64,000 nt of DNA from Prevotella sp. (GCA_017964785.1 JAGCRH010000058.1:1-64000), one strand, 5' to 3'; positions 30,369 to 44,010 are shown, numbered from the stretch's first letter. Translations and numbers: made by a program. Notes: generated from the sequence alone by a model not told the origin.

Positions 30369-30400
30369 CATTGAACATTGAACATTGAACATTGAACATT
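30369..30400 (-). repeat. ATTGAAC heptamer array
   Basis: More than four perfect head-to-tail copies of a 7-bp unit (CATTGAA), ending in a run of T. It covers the -33 region of the DUF4827 promoter. Confidence 0.8.
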
Positions 30401-30420
30401 TTTTCGCGCCTTGTCTTTTT

Positions 30421-31458
30421 TTAACCTTTCAGGAGGTCGGCGAAGGCGATGATGGCACGCTTGACGGTCTCGACGACCTCGTCGATGGTGCAGTTCAGAC
30501 GGCCACCGGAGGCATTCAGGTGCCCTCCGCCATTGAAGAACTGCTCGGCCATCTGGTTACACGGGAAATCATCGACAGAGCGCAGGCTGACCCATACAAG
30601 CCGTTCCTTCTCCGTGTCTTCACGCAGGGAGATGGAGAGACGGAGCCCCTTGATCTGCTGGGGGATGTTGACTAATCCCTCGGCATCGCCCTTGATGAAG
30701 TGGAAACGACGGAGTTCCTCTTTCGTCAGTGCATAGTAGGAGGCGTTAAACTCCGGGAGGTAGACGAGTTTTTCGTACATGACGTAGCCCATCAGCCGCA
30801 GACGGTTCTCGCTGTAGTTATGATAGACGTTGCGATAGATCTTGTCCTTGTTGATGTGCTTGGTGAGCAACAGGGAGATAATATAAAAAATCTCCGGGCG
30901 CGAGGAGGCGAAGGTAAAGCCGCCCGTATCAGTCATCATGCCGCAATAGACGGGGACGGCAAAGTGCTTGTCCAGCGTGTCGAAGGCGCCCATCTGCCAG
31001 ACGATGCGGAACACGATCTCGCAGGTGCTGCACACTTCGGGGTGGGAGATGGTCAGTGCTGTCGGCACATCCGGATTGAGGTGGTGGTCGATCAGTACCC
31101 GTTTGGCCTGGGTGCCGAGCAGGGCCTGCTGCATCTCGTCGACCCGTGAGGGCGTGTTGTAGTCTAAGCAAAAGACGAGGTCGGCAATCTTCAGGAGCAT
31201 GTCGCACTTCTCCCGATGCTTGTCGTAGCGGACGATCTTCTCCGTATTCGGCAACCACAGCAGGAAGTCGGGATACTGGTCGGGCACGATGACGGTCACC
31301 TCCTTGCCCAGGGTCCCTAAATAGGAGGCCCAAGCCAAAGAGGAACCAATCGCATCGCCGTCAGGACTCTGATGACAGGTGATGATGATGTTCTGTGAGG
31401 CAGAGATCAGTTGGCTTAATTGGGCCAACTGATCCTCTGTCAAGATATCGATATTCAT
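30421..31458 (-). CDS. nrnA: DHH/DHHA1 phosphoesterase (NrnA-like)
   Basis: 345 aa. DHH motifs: CHQSPDGDAIGSS (about 29-41), CLDYN (about 97), VLIDHH (about 121-126) and the DHHA1 substrate motif GGGHLNASGG (about 308-317). Such enzymes degrade nano-RNAs and/or pAp (oligoribonuclease and 3'-phosphoadenosine phosphatase) using Mn2+. The stop of the upstream nucleotidyltransferase overlaps its ATG by one base, so the two form an operon. Confidence 0.8.
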   Translation of the reverse strand: MNIDILTEDQLAQLSQLISASQNIIITCHQSPDGDAIGSSLAWASYLGTLGKEVTVIVPDQYPDFLLWLPNTEKIVRYDKHREKCDMLLKIADLVFCLDYNTPSRVDEMQQALLGTQAKRVLIDHHLNPDVPTALTISHPEVCSTCEIVFRIVWQMGAFDTLDKHFAVPVYCGMMTDTGGFTFASSRPEIFYIISLLLTKHINKDKIYRNVYHNYSENRLRLMGYVMYEKLVYLPEFNASYYALTKEELRRFHFIKGDAEGLVNIPQQIKGLRLSISLREDTEKERLVWVSLRSVDDFPCNQMAEQFFNGGGHLNASGGRLNCTIDEVVETVKRAIIAFADLLKG

Positions 31459-32399
31459 TAAAAAAGTTTGTTGGGATAAACACCCTCATCGACCAGTTGC
31501 TGGATACGGGCAACGGTGGTCTCACGGTCGGCTGCGTAAGTGACGCCAAACCACTTGCTGGTGGTGTCGAGCACTTCCACGGTGGCCGTGCCTTCGGTGA
31601 TGAGTTTGTTGACCATCAGTGGGATAAAGAACTCGGCCTTCAGGTTCTCCATGTTCTTCGGGTCACTGAGGAATTCCTTGAAGTAGGCCTCGCTGTACTC
31701 GAAATAGTCGGGCGTGAAGCCCCACATGTTCATGGAGACAGGGGTGTTGTCGTCGACGACCACCCACTGACCATTCTCGTCCTTATAGCGGATAGGCTCG
31801 TTGGCGGCACCGGTATTGGAACCGTCGGCCGCACAGCGTACAATCTCCGTGCGCTCCACGACGGTGGTCAGATGGTTCTTCTCGTTGGTGGAACAGACAC
31901 CACGGGCTACCGTACCGTTCTCGGAGAGGGTGTTACCCACACGGAAGCCCACCATCGCATACTGGTTCTTGGCACCTTCGGGGAGTTCGGAGAGGTATTT
32001 GCCAATGACCATGAAGGCATCGCGATTATAAAAGTCGTCGCAGTTGATGACGCAGAAAGGCTCCTTGATGACGTCCTTACCCATCAGGACGGCGTGGTTG
32101 GTACCCCAGGGCTTCTGGCGACCTTCCGGCACGGTGAAGCCTTCGGGCAGGGCATCAAGACCCTGGAAACAGAGTTCACAGGGGATATGTCCCTCGTATT
32201 TAGCGAGGATCTGGGTGCGGAACTGCTCTTCAAAGTCCTTGCGGATGACCCATACGATCTTGCCAAATCCTGCCTGAATGGCGTCGTAGATACTGTAGTC
32301 CATGATGGTCTCACCGTTGGGGCCCAGGCCGTCGAGTTGTTTCAAGCCACCATAGCGGCTACCCATACCTGCTGCCAGAAGAAATAATGTTGGTTTCAT
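31458..32399 (-). CDS. Sugar-phosphate nucleotidyltransferase family protein
   Basis: 313 aa from the ATG at 32399; the longer frame passes through the promoter and heptamer repeats. The GT-A nucleotidyl-transfer signature LLAAGMGSRYGGLKQLDGLG is at residues 7-26 and the metal-binding CVINCDDFYNRDAF follows at about 120. Likely forms an NDP-sugar or alditol; the sugar is unknown. A promoter box (TACCTTTG, minus strand, 32440-32433) precedes it. Confidence 0.75.
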   Translation of the reverse strand: MKPTLFLLAAGMGSRYGGLKQLDGLGPNGETIMDYSIYDAIQAGFGKIVWVIRKDFEEQFRTQILAKYEGHIPCELCFQGLDALPEGFTVPEGRQKPWGTNHAVLMGKDVIKEPFCVINCDDFYNRDAFMVIGKYLSELPEGAKNQYAMVGFRVGNTLSENGTVARGVCSTNEKNHLTTVVERTEIVRCAADGSNTGAANEPIRYKDENGQWVVVDDNTPVSMNMWGFTPDYFEYSEAYFKEFLSDPKNMENLKAEFFIPLMVNKLITEGTATVEVLDTTSKWFGVTYAADRETTVARIQQLVDEGVYPNKLF

Positions 32400-32432
32400 A
32401 AGCGAATAAATATTTTTGTTACAATTTGCCTG

Positions 32433-32440
32433 CAAAGGTA
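32433..32440 (-). promoter_or_regulatory. -7 box of the nucleotidyltransferase operon
   Basis: TACCTTTG on the minus strand, about 33 nt before the start codon, just downstream of the ATTGATA heptamer array. Confidence 0.55.
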
Positions 32441-32448
32441 ATTCTTTT

Positions 32449-32480
32449 AATTGATAATTGATAATTGATAATTGATAATT
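32449..32480. repeat. ATTGATA heptamer array
   Basis: Four or more perfect head-to-tail copies of a 7-bp unit (TTGATAA) between the tamL stop codon and the next gene's promoter. Confidence 0.8.
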
Positions 32481-32505
32481 TGCTGCGCCTTGTTGTTTTT
32501 TAACG

Positions 32506-34893
32506 TTAGAACGGGTAGCCGACGGCGAAGTGGAGCGTCTGGGCATCCTTGAAACTATTGACATTGAAATAGCCCGACTTACCCGTGTCGTAAGGACAGT
32601 GGAGGGCAATACCCCAGTCCAGGCGGATGACCAGGAAGCCGAGGTCGTAGCGCAGGCCGATACCTGTGCCGAGGGCCGTCTGCTTCAACAGGTTCTTGAA
32701 TTCGAACTCACTGTCCGCATAGAGTCTTCTGAGATCATCGAGCCCTGTTTTGACAGTCTCATATTCATCGCTGTTATAGGAAAGGTCGGGATTTTTACGA
32801 TTCCATACATTGCCTGCATCGAGGAAGATGGCACCGTTGAGGTTGCCGAAGAGGTTTGTCCTGTATTCGAGGTTCGCCACGAACTTGATGTCACCGTTTT
32901 GCATCAGGTAGGCGCCCTGACGGGTGGTCAGACTGCCGTCGAAGCCACCGGGGCCTATCTGTCGCACGCCAAAGGCCCTCACGCTGTTGGCACCACCGGC
33001 ATAGAAACACTCACTGAACGGGGGTTCGGTGCTGTTACCATAAGTATAGATGATGCCTGCATTCAGATGCCCCACCAACTGACTCGATGGGGTCAGGTTC
33101 CACGTCTTCGTAAAGTCTGTTTCGAGTCGTACGAACTGGGAGTAGGGGGTCTTGAAGAGCGTCTTGTCCTTCTCGTTGAAAGAACGGCCGGCCGCCACGT
33201 CCCACAGCGACACCAGATTACCCGACTCCTCGATGGTGGTCTCCCAGCGGATGGGGTGGCGCAGGCTGGCCGGACTGGTGTAGGTATAGGTGTAGCGCAT
33301 CTTGGGGATGAAATAATCCTCCATGGTGGCAAACAGATAAGGATTGATCAACATGATGGAGTCAAACTCTTCTGTATGGCTGTTCATATATTGGTATTTC
33401 ACCGTCAAGGGTGAGAACTCGTGGCGACTGGTGGCGGAGGGCTGCCAATGGTAGGTCCACTCACCGGCAACAATGTGCATCTTATAGTATTGCGGACGGC
33501 GTATCACGTCCATCGACACCTTGGCGTAGGTCGTGGGAGGCGCATAGAACCGTCTGCGTCGGGGGCGGCCGTTGGTGTCACGCCGTCTGGGCTCGTTGTT
33601 GTAGAAGGGGGCAACGATGCGTGGGAACTCAATCGAGGCATCGGCACCATATTGGTAACTGCTCATGTCGGAGCCACCGCTGGTCTGCCATTCGTAGGAA
33701 CCGTGCAGGTTGATGTCGAGTTTCTCGCCGCCTCGGAAGGCGTTGAGCCTCGTAAAACCGAGTTTCACCTCTGGCCCGTAGCGACCACTGGTGCGCCCGA
33801 TCATGTTGGTCTCGATATAGAAGTCGTAGGGCTTGTCGAACACGCAGTTCAGACGGAGGTCAAGACTGTCCGTGCCTGGTCGGGGTGTAAACTGGAAATC
33901 GGTGGTGCTGAAAACACCCGTCGCATTGATCTTGCTGGCCGACTCCATATATTTCTCGTAGGAATAGGGCTGGCGGGAGCGCAGTCGCAGGTTGCGCAGT
34001 ACCACATTGGGACGGATGGGCGGGCGCTTGCCATTGAAATGGATGGTGGAGTTGCGACGTGAGAGGGAGTCGGTCAGTTGTTCGCGATTTGACTTGCGCA
34101 ACTGCACGTCGATATGGCCGATGTACCATTTGTGGAGGGCTTCGTCAGGAACGCCCTCGGCCAGTTGGAAACGGAGTTGCGACTTGTTGGCGACGGCGAG
34201 GGTGTCGGCCAGGTAGGAGGCATAACTCGGGTTGTAATAGTAGTAGCCGTTGTTGCGCAGCAACAGACTGATGCGACTGCGCTCCCCGTCGAGGGCGCCT
34301 ATGCTGAACGCACTGCCTGTCTGGATGAGGCTCTCCTGACTGGTGGAGTCGATGAGTTGTTGGATGGTGTCAGGGAAGTTGACATAGGCCACCGAGTCGA
34401 GGGTGAAGAGGGAGTCGAGCCTGACGGAATAGCGTATCTTACTCTTCTTCGGATTCTTCTGGGGAACGATCTCGAAGCCCACATCCCCTCGGAAATAGCC
34501 GTTGTTGCGAAGCACACTCTTGGCCACTGAGGCACGCAGGGTGGGGTTCACCTGACTCATCAGCACGGGGGGCTTGCCGAAGGATTTGGTCATCCATTTG
34601 GCAAACTTACTCTCTTTCTTCGAGAAATGGTTGTAGACCCACAGGTGCCAGGACCAGGGTACGCTGATATAACTGCTGCCGAAGAGCGAGCCGTTGGGCA
34701 CTGTGGCGAGGGCTGCCTCCAACTCCAACTTTGTGTTTTCGAGATGGGTCTCAAAACTGTCTTTCCGCTCGTCCAGATACTCGATTTTCTTCAGGCCCGT
34801 GAAGAGTTGGTCGTCTTCCGGGATGTTCTTCGTCATCGAACAGGAAACGAAGATAAGGGTCGTCAACAGATATAGGATGCTATTTCGTTTCAT
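32506..34893 (-). CDS. tamL: TamL: lipidated TamA/BamA-like outer membrane protein
   Basis: 795 aa from the ATG at 34893. A lipoprotein signal (LIFVSCS, Cys18) replaces the ordinary signal of TamA. POTRA-like modules (VLRNNGYFRG, then LLLRNNGYYYYNP) precede a C-terminal 16-strand Omp85 barrel ending HFAVGYPF with a terminal aromatic. The barrel motif YAGGANSVRAFGVRQIGPG includes the VRGF-like loop. TamL is the Bacteroidetes form of TamA and works with TamB in moving lipids or proteins to the outer membrane. Its start overlaps the tamB stop by 14 bp, confirming the pair. Confidence 0.85.
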   Translation of the reverse strand: MKRNSILYLLTTLIFVSCSMTKNIPEDDQLFTGLKKIEYLDERKDSFETHLENTKLELEAALATVPNGSLFGSSYISVPWSWHLWVYNHFSKKESKFAKWMTKSFGKPPVLMSQVNPTLRASVAKSVLRNNGYFRGDVGFEIVPQKNPKKSKIRYSVRLDSLFTLDSVAYVNFPDTIQQLIDSTSQESLIQTGSAFSIGALDGERSRISLLLRNNGYYYYNPSYASYLADTLAVANKSQLRFQLAEGVPDEALHKWYIGHIDVQLRKSNREQLTDSLSRRNSTIHFNGKRPPIRPNVVLRNLRLRSRQPYSYEKYMESASKINATGVFSTTDFQFTPRPGTDSLDLRLNCVFDKPYDFYIETNMIGRTSGRYGPEVKLGFTRLNAFRGGEKLDINLHGSYEWQTSGGSDMSSYQYGADASIEFPRIVAPFYNNEPRRRDTNGRPRRRRFYAPPTTYAKVSMDVIRRPQYYKMHIVAGEWTYHWQPSATSRHEFSPLTVKYQYMNSHTEEFDSIMLINPYLFATMEDYFIPKMRYTYTYTSPASLRHPIRWETTIEESGNLVSLWDVAAGRSFNEKDKTLFKTPYSQFVRLETDFTKTWNLTPSSQLVGHLNAGIIYTYGNSTEPPFSECFYAGGANSVRAFGVRQIGPGGFDGSLTTRQGAYLMQNGDIKFVANLEYRTNLFGNLNGAIFLDAGNVWNRKNPDLSYNSDEYETVKTGLDDLRRLYADSEFEFKNLLKQTALGTGIGLRYDLGFLVIRLDWGIALHCPYDTGKSGYFNVNSFKDAQTLHFAVGYPF

Positions 34894-37800
34894 GGGGCGT
34901 TGCAATTGAGTCGGTTCGTATACTGTCACGGGGCGTGAGCGTCGTGGGCTGGCGCATGGGGATGTTGGGCTGTTGCTCCTTCTTCCAGAAGCGGAAGATA
35001 TCCCAGAAATTATCCAGTTTGCGCCGCCAGATGAAACCTCCGCCATATAACCCAGTGTAGCCTTCCAACCAGTCGTAGACATTCTGGTAGTAGAACAGTT
35101 TCAGGTTCTTGGTGGCATCCTGGTTCAGCCGGTACTCCATCGAGACATTGTCGAAGAATGACTGGCGCTGTCCCATATTCTCATCCGATCCAGACGATAC
35201 CTTACCGCCAATCTGAATCTTCAGGCGGTTGTTCCATAGGCGCTTGGCAAACTTGAACGAGTAGTCCGTGTGCATGGTGCCTGAGGCATCCGTGCTGTTG
35301 TCGATGCCCACGCTGAGGTCGAGGGTCTTGAAGGCCGAGCCGGCAATATTGTTGATTTCGCTCTGGAGGAAGGAACTCAGGGCTGAGTTCATCGAGAAAT
35401 TGCTGGTGTTGCCGTCGGCGAGATACATGCCCGTTGTCAGCATGGTGACGGCAATCTTACCCCGTTCCTCCTTCGACATCGTGGCCAACTCGCCAACGAT
35501 GCTCTGGTCTTCTGGGGCGTCGATGATAAACTCCAGTCCCATGTCGTTGAGCGTCTTGGTGATGATCACGCCACAGTCGAAGGCGACGCTACGGGTGGCT
35601 CCGGCCTCGGTGGAAACGGTGGCCTTGGTGCGCTCCGTAGCCGTGATGTTCAGGCGTGGGTTCATGGGGTCGCCCGTAAACTCCACATAACTGCCGTCCT
35701 TGATGGTGAAGGTCTTCAGCGGAATGAGTGGCAACGAGTACTTCATCTCGCCGTTGGAGAGGGTGTAGCGTCCTCTCAGGTCGATGCCTTGCGAATTATA
35801 GAGCATACGCAGGTCGCCTCCGCCCATCAGGTCGATGTAGTTCGTCTGGTCGATGTTCAGGTTACAGATGATATGGGCGCCCTGTGAGATGTTGATGGTC
35901 AGGTCGGCCTCGAAGCCTGTGGGCGTGGGGCGTGTCACCACCACCTGTGTGGTGTCGCTGAAATCCGTGAACTTCACCAACTCTTCCAGTCTGTTATCCG
36001 TCGACAGGGGCGAGTCGAGCAGCATATAGGTCATGTCGGTAGAGCCTAACACGTCGAAGCGTCCTCTCATCTTCATCTGGTCGATCGGCCCTTGCAGACG
36101 GGCAAAGAAGTTGACGTAGGCCTTACCGAAGGCAATGGACTTGTCTTCCTGCTTCGAGTTGATGAGCAGCAGGTTACGGGCACGCATCTGGAGGTTGGTC
36201 GTGATGTGGTCTGTATTCGAGAAGTCCACGTCGCCCATCATCACCAGCGGCTCGTCGTTGTAGGCATAGAGTCCGAAGTTCTCCAACAGCAGGTGGGAGC
36301 CCACCACACGTATCGGGTCGTTGTCGAAGCGCATCCTGACCCCATAGGGCTGACTCACGAGGAAGGCGTCTTCCACATAGACTTCCCCATCCACCTGGGG
36401 GTGGGTGGTCGTGCCCTTGATGGTCAGTTCTCCTTCGCCGTAGCCTTCAAGACCGATCAGTTGGTCTGGCACGAAGCCGTTGGCTATTGACAACGGGAAG
36501 TGGGTCATGGTGAAGAGGGCATCGATATGTCCGTCGCCCTGATAGGTTCCGCTCAGCAGACCGAACTCCTCGTCGTCGAGCATCAGACGGGCTTCTACGG
36601 CATGGGTGTCGTCCTCTTTCATCAGATAGACCAACTCTGTGCTGATGTTGCCGATGGGCGAGCCTTCGTAGGTCATATTCTCTATGGCCATGTCCGAGGC
36701 CACGGAGATATGTGCGTCCTGATCTTGCAGGATGTGGTAGTCGCCTTGCAGATAGCCTGTGATACGTGGCATATAGGGCAGTACGGATGTCAGTTCACCG
36801 AGGTCGAGGTGGTTGATGCTGACGGTCAGATCCTGCAGCATGGTTGAGTCTTGGTTTTCCGTATAGAGTTTCAGACCGGTCTTATCGTCGGAGATGAGGT
36901 CTACCTTCGCCTGTATCCTGCCTAAGCCGCCCTGCTTATCCTTCGGACGGGTCAGGAAGATATAGTTGTCCTTGTTCAGGTTAAACTCCTTGTAGCCGAT
37001 GGTGGGGCGTTCGGGCATCAGCCTGAAACGGATACCGTCTGTCTCCATCTCCGCTGTGGCTCCGAGACGGATACCCATCTTGTCTTTTGCGTCGTAATAG
37101 CGCAGTCCCACCAGTGCCCCATGCTCGTGCAGGTGTCCGTCGAAGAGGGCATTGAACACGAACTGCGGGTTCTTCTTGTTGTTGCGTACTTGTCCTTGAT
37201 AGGTCAGGCGCTCACCCTTCTGCGTGAGGTTCAGACGGAAGGTGTCTATCCGTGTACTGTCGTAGACGAGTGAGTAGAGGTAACTCTGTCCGTTGATACC
37301 CGTGACGGGCGACGTGTTGAGGTCTAAGAATAGTTCCTTGAAGGTGATATTGTTGGCTTTCAGGAAGTTGGCCAACGGGTTGTCTCGCTGACTCTCCACA
37401 TGCACTTTCATGGTGGGCAACAGACGTGTGATGGCTGGCTGGTCGATGATCTTCTGCTCGAACTGGCCCATGACGGAGTCACTGAGGGCAGATATCTGTT
37501 GGAGCACCTTCTCATAGCCTCCGCTGGCGTCGAGTTTCACGATGAGGTCGCCACTCTGGGCTCTGAAGACGGTCGTGTCGCTGTTGGTTTTGATGTGCAG
37601 CCCGAGGTCGTCGGGACGGTAGATATTCTTCTCGTCGGAGATGTAGAGTTCACCTAAGAGTCCCGTGATGGTGTGACTCTGTTGCATGTCGGAGTTGATG
37701 TCTAAGTGTCCGCACAGTCCAATGGTCAGGGGCTTGTCCAGCAGTCGCATCTCGTAGAGGTCGGCTTTGGCAAGGTCGGCACTGATGGTGCCATCCAATT

Positions 37801-39547
37801 GTTTGGTGTTGAGCAGGGCGTCAATGCCTATGGAGCCGTCGAACAGGTCGTTATGTCCTGTGAGTGTGGCCTGTCCGCGTCCGTTTTGAAGATTGGCTGT
37901 GGCGGTCAGTCCGCTCAGGTTCCAGTGGCCGTAGTGCAACTGACTCACGGTGGCGTCGGCCGTCAGGTGACTGCGGTTAGAGAGGAAGTCTGTGCCGTAG
38001 CCCTTGGCCTTGATCTCTGTCGAGAGGTGATAGAGCGAGTCCTTGGGCATGAAGTGGTGCAGGTTCAGGTTCTGTATCTTGACGTCTGCATCGTAGGTCA
38101 TCAACTGCGTGGTCATATTTCCTTTCGCATCTAAGGGGATGGTGGCGTTGCCTTTCAGTTTCACGCTGCCGTCGCCTTCCTGGGCTGTGAGATCAGCAGC
38201 GTATCTGGTGCCGTCGGCCTTGATGGTGCCGTCGAGGCTGATGCCGTTGGGGATACGATAGTCCTTCGAGGGCAACAGACTGGTGGCAAAGCCCAGATCC
38301 TGCGTCTTGGCATTCAGGCGGATGTCGGCTTTGAGGCGTTTGGGGTCTGTCAGATTCCCTGCCGTCCCACTGGCGGTGGCGTGGAAGGCTGTTGGCAGGT
38401 TGATGTCCAGACCCGTGAAGTCCATCTGCTGCATATTGCCATTGACGGAACCTTTGATACTCAGGGGTTGGTTGGGGTATTGGCGGATGAAGTCCTGCGG
38501 CATGTCGCCCATGAATTTGATCATGTCCTGCTTGCCAATCTGGGCGTTCAGACGTATCTTCATCTTCCCCGGGTTCTCGTCGCCAAAGGCGTTCAGATCC
38601 ATATCTACCTCCGTAAAGATATCCGAGTCAGGGGTTTTGACATAGAGGGCTGGTATCTGTACGTTGGTGAAGTCGGCATCAAACCTGACGGATCCTTTCA
38701 GGTCGGTGATTTCCAGTCCGGTGCTCTTGTCTTTCAGGGCTGCCTTCCTGATGGAGAGGGAGGTGCCTGTGGGGGCGTAACTGAGTTGGTCTATCCCCAA
38801 AGTCATGTCCGACAGGCCGATGGGGTCGTAGTCGAAACTACAGCCTGTGCCGTCGAGACTGGCTATCTGGTAGATGCCTGTGCCGAGGTCTATGCGGGCC
38901 CCTCTGGCTACAGCCTGTCCCAGTTGTGTCCTCATGGCTACCGTGTCGCCTGGCAAGTGCAGGGTGAGGTCGGTCTGACGGAAAGTGAGACTGTCGGCAT
39001 TGATGATCCATTTGAGCGTTGACTCTGTGGTGTCCACAGCCGCCGTATCGCTCAGGGCGATGTCGAGACGGGCATCAGTCAGGCGGGCACCATTCACCTC
39101 TGCCAGTTCCTTGTCCAAGTCGATGCCGTTGGAGCGCAGCCACAGTTCCCCCACGTCGCCCTTGATCCTCAGGTCGCTGATAAAACCGTTGGTATTGAGT
39201 TTCGCCCCTTGGAGTGCCAGTTGGTTGATGACCACCCGTTTCTTCCACAGGGGCCATAGTTGTATGTCGACGGTCAGGTGCTTGGCGTCGGCAATGGTGT
39301 CTGTGACGTTGGGTAGGGAGTCGTTCGGGTGCAAGGCACGGAAGTTGTCGAGTCCTAAGTTGAGCGGCCATTCCAGTTTCACGTATCCCACGCTGATGTC
39401 CATGCCGGTCTTCTCCGAGGCGATGGCAGCCACCTTTTGCACCGTCCAGTTCTGGACTGGCGGAAAGTAGAGCAGTGCGGCGAGTATCAGAAACAGCAGA
39501 ATGGGCGTCAGAACCGCTATCCCCATCCACTTCAACACTCTTTTCAT
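34880..39547 (-). CDS. tamB: TamB: translocation and assembly module protein
   Basis: 1555 aa from the ATG at 39547 (MKRVLKWMGIAVLTPILLFL...), which gives an N-terminal membrane anchor; the longer frame reads through a promoter box. An AsmA-like start (SEKTGMDISVGYVKLEW) leads into a very long repetitive beta structure, the TamB groove, and the DUF490 domain at the C-terminus (about 1150-1500, with GVIITKTLNDMGLEFIIDAP). It spans the periplasm and pairs with TamL encoded by the overlapping downstream gene. Confidence 0.9.
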   Translation of the reverse strand: MKRVLKWMGIAVLTPILLFLILAALLYFPPVQNWTVQKVAAIASEKTGMDISVGYVKLEWPLNLGLDNFRALHPNDSLPNVTDTIADAKHLTVDIQLWPLWKKRVVINQLALQGAKLNTNGFISDLRIKGDVGELWLRSNGIDLDKELAEVNGARLTDARLDIALSDTAAVDTTESTLKWIINADSLTFRQTDLTLHLPGDTVAMRTQLGQAVARGARIDLGTGIYQIASLDGTGCSFDYDPIGLSDMTLGIDQLSYAPTGTSLSIRKAALKDKSTGLEITDLKGSVRFDADFTNVQIPALYVKTPDSDIFTEVDMDLNAFGDENPGKMKIRLNAQIGKQDMIKFMGDMPQDFIRQYPNQPLSIKGSVNGNMQQMDFTGLDINLPTAFHATASGTAGNLTDPKRLKADIRLNAKTQDLGFATSLLPSKDYRIPNGISLDGTIKADGTRYAADLTAQEGDGSVKLKGNATIPLDAKGNMTTQLMTYDADVKIQNLNLHHFMPKDSLYHLSTEIKAKGYGTDFLSNRSHLTADATVSQLHYGHWNLSGLTATANLQNGRGQATLTGHNDLFDGSIGIDALLNTKQLDGTISADLAKADLYEMRLLDKPLTIGLCGHLDINSDMQQSHTITGLLGELYISDEKNIYRPDDLGLHIKTNSDTTVFRAQSGDLIVKLDASGGYEKVLQQISALSDSVMGQFEQKIIDQPAITRLLPTMKVHVESQRDNPLANFLKANNITFKELFLDLNTSPVTGINGQSYLYSLVYDSTRIDTFRLNLTQKGERLTYQGQVRNNKKNPQFVFNALFDGHLHEHGALVGLRYYDAKDKMGIRLGATAEMETDGIRFRLMPERPTIGYKEFNLNKDNYIFLTRPKDKQGGLGRIQAKVDLISDDKTGLKLYTENQDSTMLQDLTVSINHLDLGELTSVLPYMPRITGYLQGDYHILQDQDAHISVASDMAIENMTYEGSPIGNISTELVYLMKEDDTHAVEARLMLDDEEFGLLSGTYQGDGHIDALFTMTHFPLSIANGFVPDQLIGLEGYGEGELTIKGTTTHPQVDGEVYVEDAFLVSQPYGVRMRFDNDPIRVVGSHLLLENFGLYAYNDEPLVMMGDVDFSNTDHITTNLQMRARNLLLINSKQEDKSIAFGKAYVNFFARLQGPIDQMKMRGRFDVLGSTDMTYMLLDSPLSTDNRLEELVKFTDFSDTTQVVVTRPTPTGFEADLTINISQGAHIICNLNIDQTNYIDLMGGGDLRMLYNSQGIDLRGRYTLSNGEMKYSLPLIPLKTFTIKDGSYVEFTGDPMNPRLNITATERTKATVSTEAGATRSVAFDCGVIITKTLNDMGLEFIIDAPEDQSIVGELATMSKEERGKIAVTMLTTGMYLADGNTSNFSMNSALSSFLQSEINNIAGSAFKTLDLSVGIDNSTDASGTMHTDYSFKFAKRLWNNRLKIQIGGKVSSGSDENMGQRQSFFDNVSMEYRLNQDATKNLKLFYYQNVYDWLEGYTGLYGGGFIWRRKLDNFWDIFRFWKKEQQPNIPMRQPTTLTPRDSIRTDSIATPHETK

Positions 39548-39570
39548 TTGTCTTTGCGCGATTGACGCTA

Positions 39571-39578
39571 CAAAAGTA
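39571..39578 (-). promoter_or_regulatory. -7 box of tamB-tamL
   Basis: TACTTTTG on the minus strand, 23 nt before the chosen tamB start. No convincing -33 box. Confidence 0.45.
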
Positions 39579-39723
39579 CAACAATTCTCTGAAAAACGGC
39601 TCATCTTCGGTGTTTTTTTCACGAAAGGCGCCTAAAATGAAGGATGGGACCACTCTCCCGAGCCGTCCCACCCATTAGTTAGTAATATGTCAGGTCAAAA
39701 TAAAGTTGATTGGCTATCTGTTG

Positions 39724-40773
39724 TCAGCACTCCCTGTAGAAGTCGAGTGCCTCGTATATCTCTTCTTGTGTGGCGGTCTGGTTGATGCGGATGTCGCCGA
39801 TACCGCCCAATAGCGTGAAGTTGATGATACCTGCCGTATTCTTCTTGTCGTGCGTCATCAGTTCCAACAGGGTGGGGTAGTCGTCGCAGGTGATGGTCAT
39901 CTTCCCGTAGTGCGCCTTGATGAAACTCACCGTCTGGTGCATCTTGTCGGAGGGGAAGCCTGTCTTCACGGCACTCAGGTAGAGTTCGCAGATGAGGCCG
40001 TAGGCAACGGCATAGCCGTGTAATATCGGATGCTTGCGCAGGGCGAACGACTCGAAGGCGTGTCCTGCGGTATGCCCCAGGTTGAGGGCTTTGCGGATGC
40101 CTTGCTCCGTAGGGTCTTCCGTCACGATGCGCTGCTTCACGGCCACAGACTCTTCTACCATCCTTTGTAACAGCCCGAAGTCGGGTGCCTCTACCTCAAA
40201 GTTGAGCAGTTCCGCCCACATCTGTTCGTTGGAGATAAGTCCGTGTTTCAGCATCTCGGCATAGCCGGAGAGGATATTCTCCTGATCCAGCGTACGCAGG
40301 AATCGCGTGTCGAGAATCACGCTGGCGGCATTGTTGAAGACGCCGATCTCGTTTTTCAGTCCCCTGAAGTTGATGCCCGTCTTTCCGCCCACGGAGGCGT
40401 CGACCATCGAGAGCAGCGTGGTGGGGATGTTGATGTAGTTGATGCCCCTTTTGAAGGTGGAGGCTGCAAAGCCCCCCAGGTCTGTCACCATACCGCCACC
40501 TATATTAATTAATAAGGTGTGACGGGTGGCTCCTCCCTTGCCTAACTCTTCCCAGACGTGCGCTAATGACTCCAGGGTCTTATGGGTGTCGGTGGCCCCA
40601 ATCACGATGGTATGCGCCCCTTTCAGACAGTCGAAGTCTGCTATCAGCGGCACACAGGCTTTCTGGGTCGTCTCGTCGGCCAACAGGAAAATCCTGTCGT
40701 GCTCACACTCGCCGACGGCCTGCGTCAGCGTCTGTTCCAGACTGTCGGCAATAATCACTTTTTGTGAACTCAT
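39724..40773 (-). CDS. aroB: 3-dehydroquinate synthase
   Basis: 349 aa, usual length. Converts DAHP to 3-dehydroquinate in the shikimate pathway, using NAD and a divalent metal. Motifs: GGGMVTDLGGFAASTFKRG (NAD binding, about 92-110), DASVGGKTGIN (about 124-134), the metal ligands in LSGYAEMLKHG and NLGHTAGHAFE (about 231-241), and a further His in HPILHG. Promoter box TACCTTTG (minus, 40808-40801). Monocistronic. Confidence 0.95.
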   Translation of the reverse strand: MSSQKVIIADSLEQTLTQAVGECEHDRIFLLADETTQKACVPLIADFDCLKGAHTIVIGATDTHKTLESLAHVWEELGKGGATRHTLLINIGGGMVTDLGGFAASTFKRGINYINIPTTLLSMVDASVGGKTGINFRGLKNEIGVFNNAASVILDTRFLRTLDQENILSGYAEMLKHGLISNEQMWAELLNFEVEAPDFGLLQRMVEESVAVKQRIVTEDPTEQGIRKALNLGHTAGHAFESFALRKHPILHGYAVAYGLICELYLSAVKTGFPSDKMHQTVSFIKAHYGKMTITCDDYPTLLELMTHDKKNTAGIINFTLLGGIGDIRINQTATQEEIYEALDFYREC

Positions 40774-40935
40774 GCTACGGTTGATGTCTTAAATTCCGTG
40801 CAAAGGTATATTAATTATTCTGAAATCGTGTACAAATTGGTAAATAATTGTCGATTTTACCCTTTTTTTTTCAAATCCATTAAACTTTTCTTCACAGGAT
40901 GCGTCAAAAACACAAAATTTCAATAAAAACTATCA

Positions 40936-44010
<3,075 letters not shown>
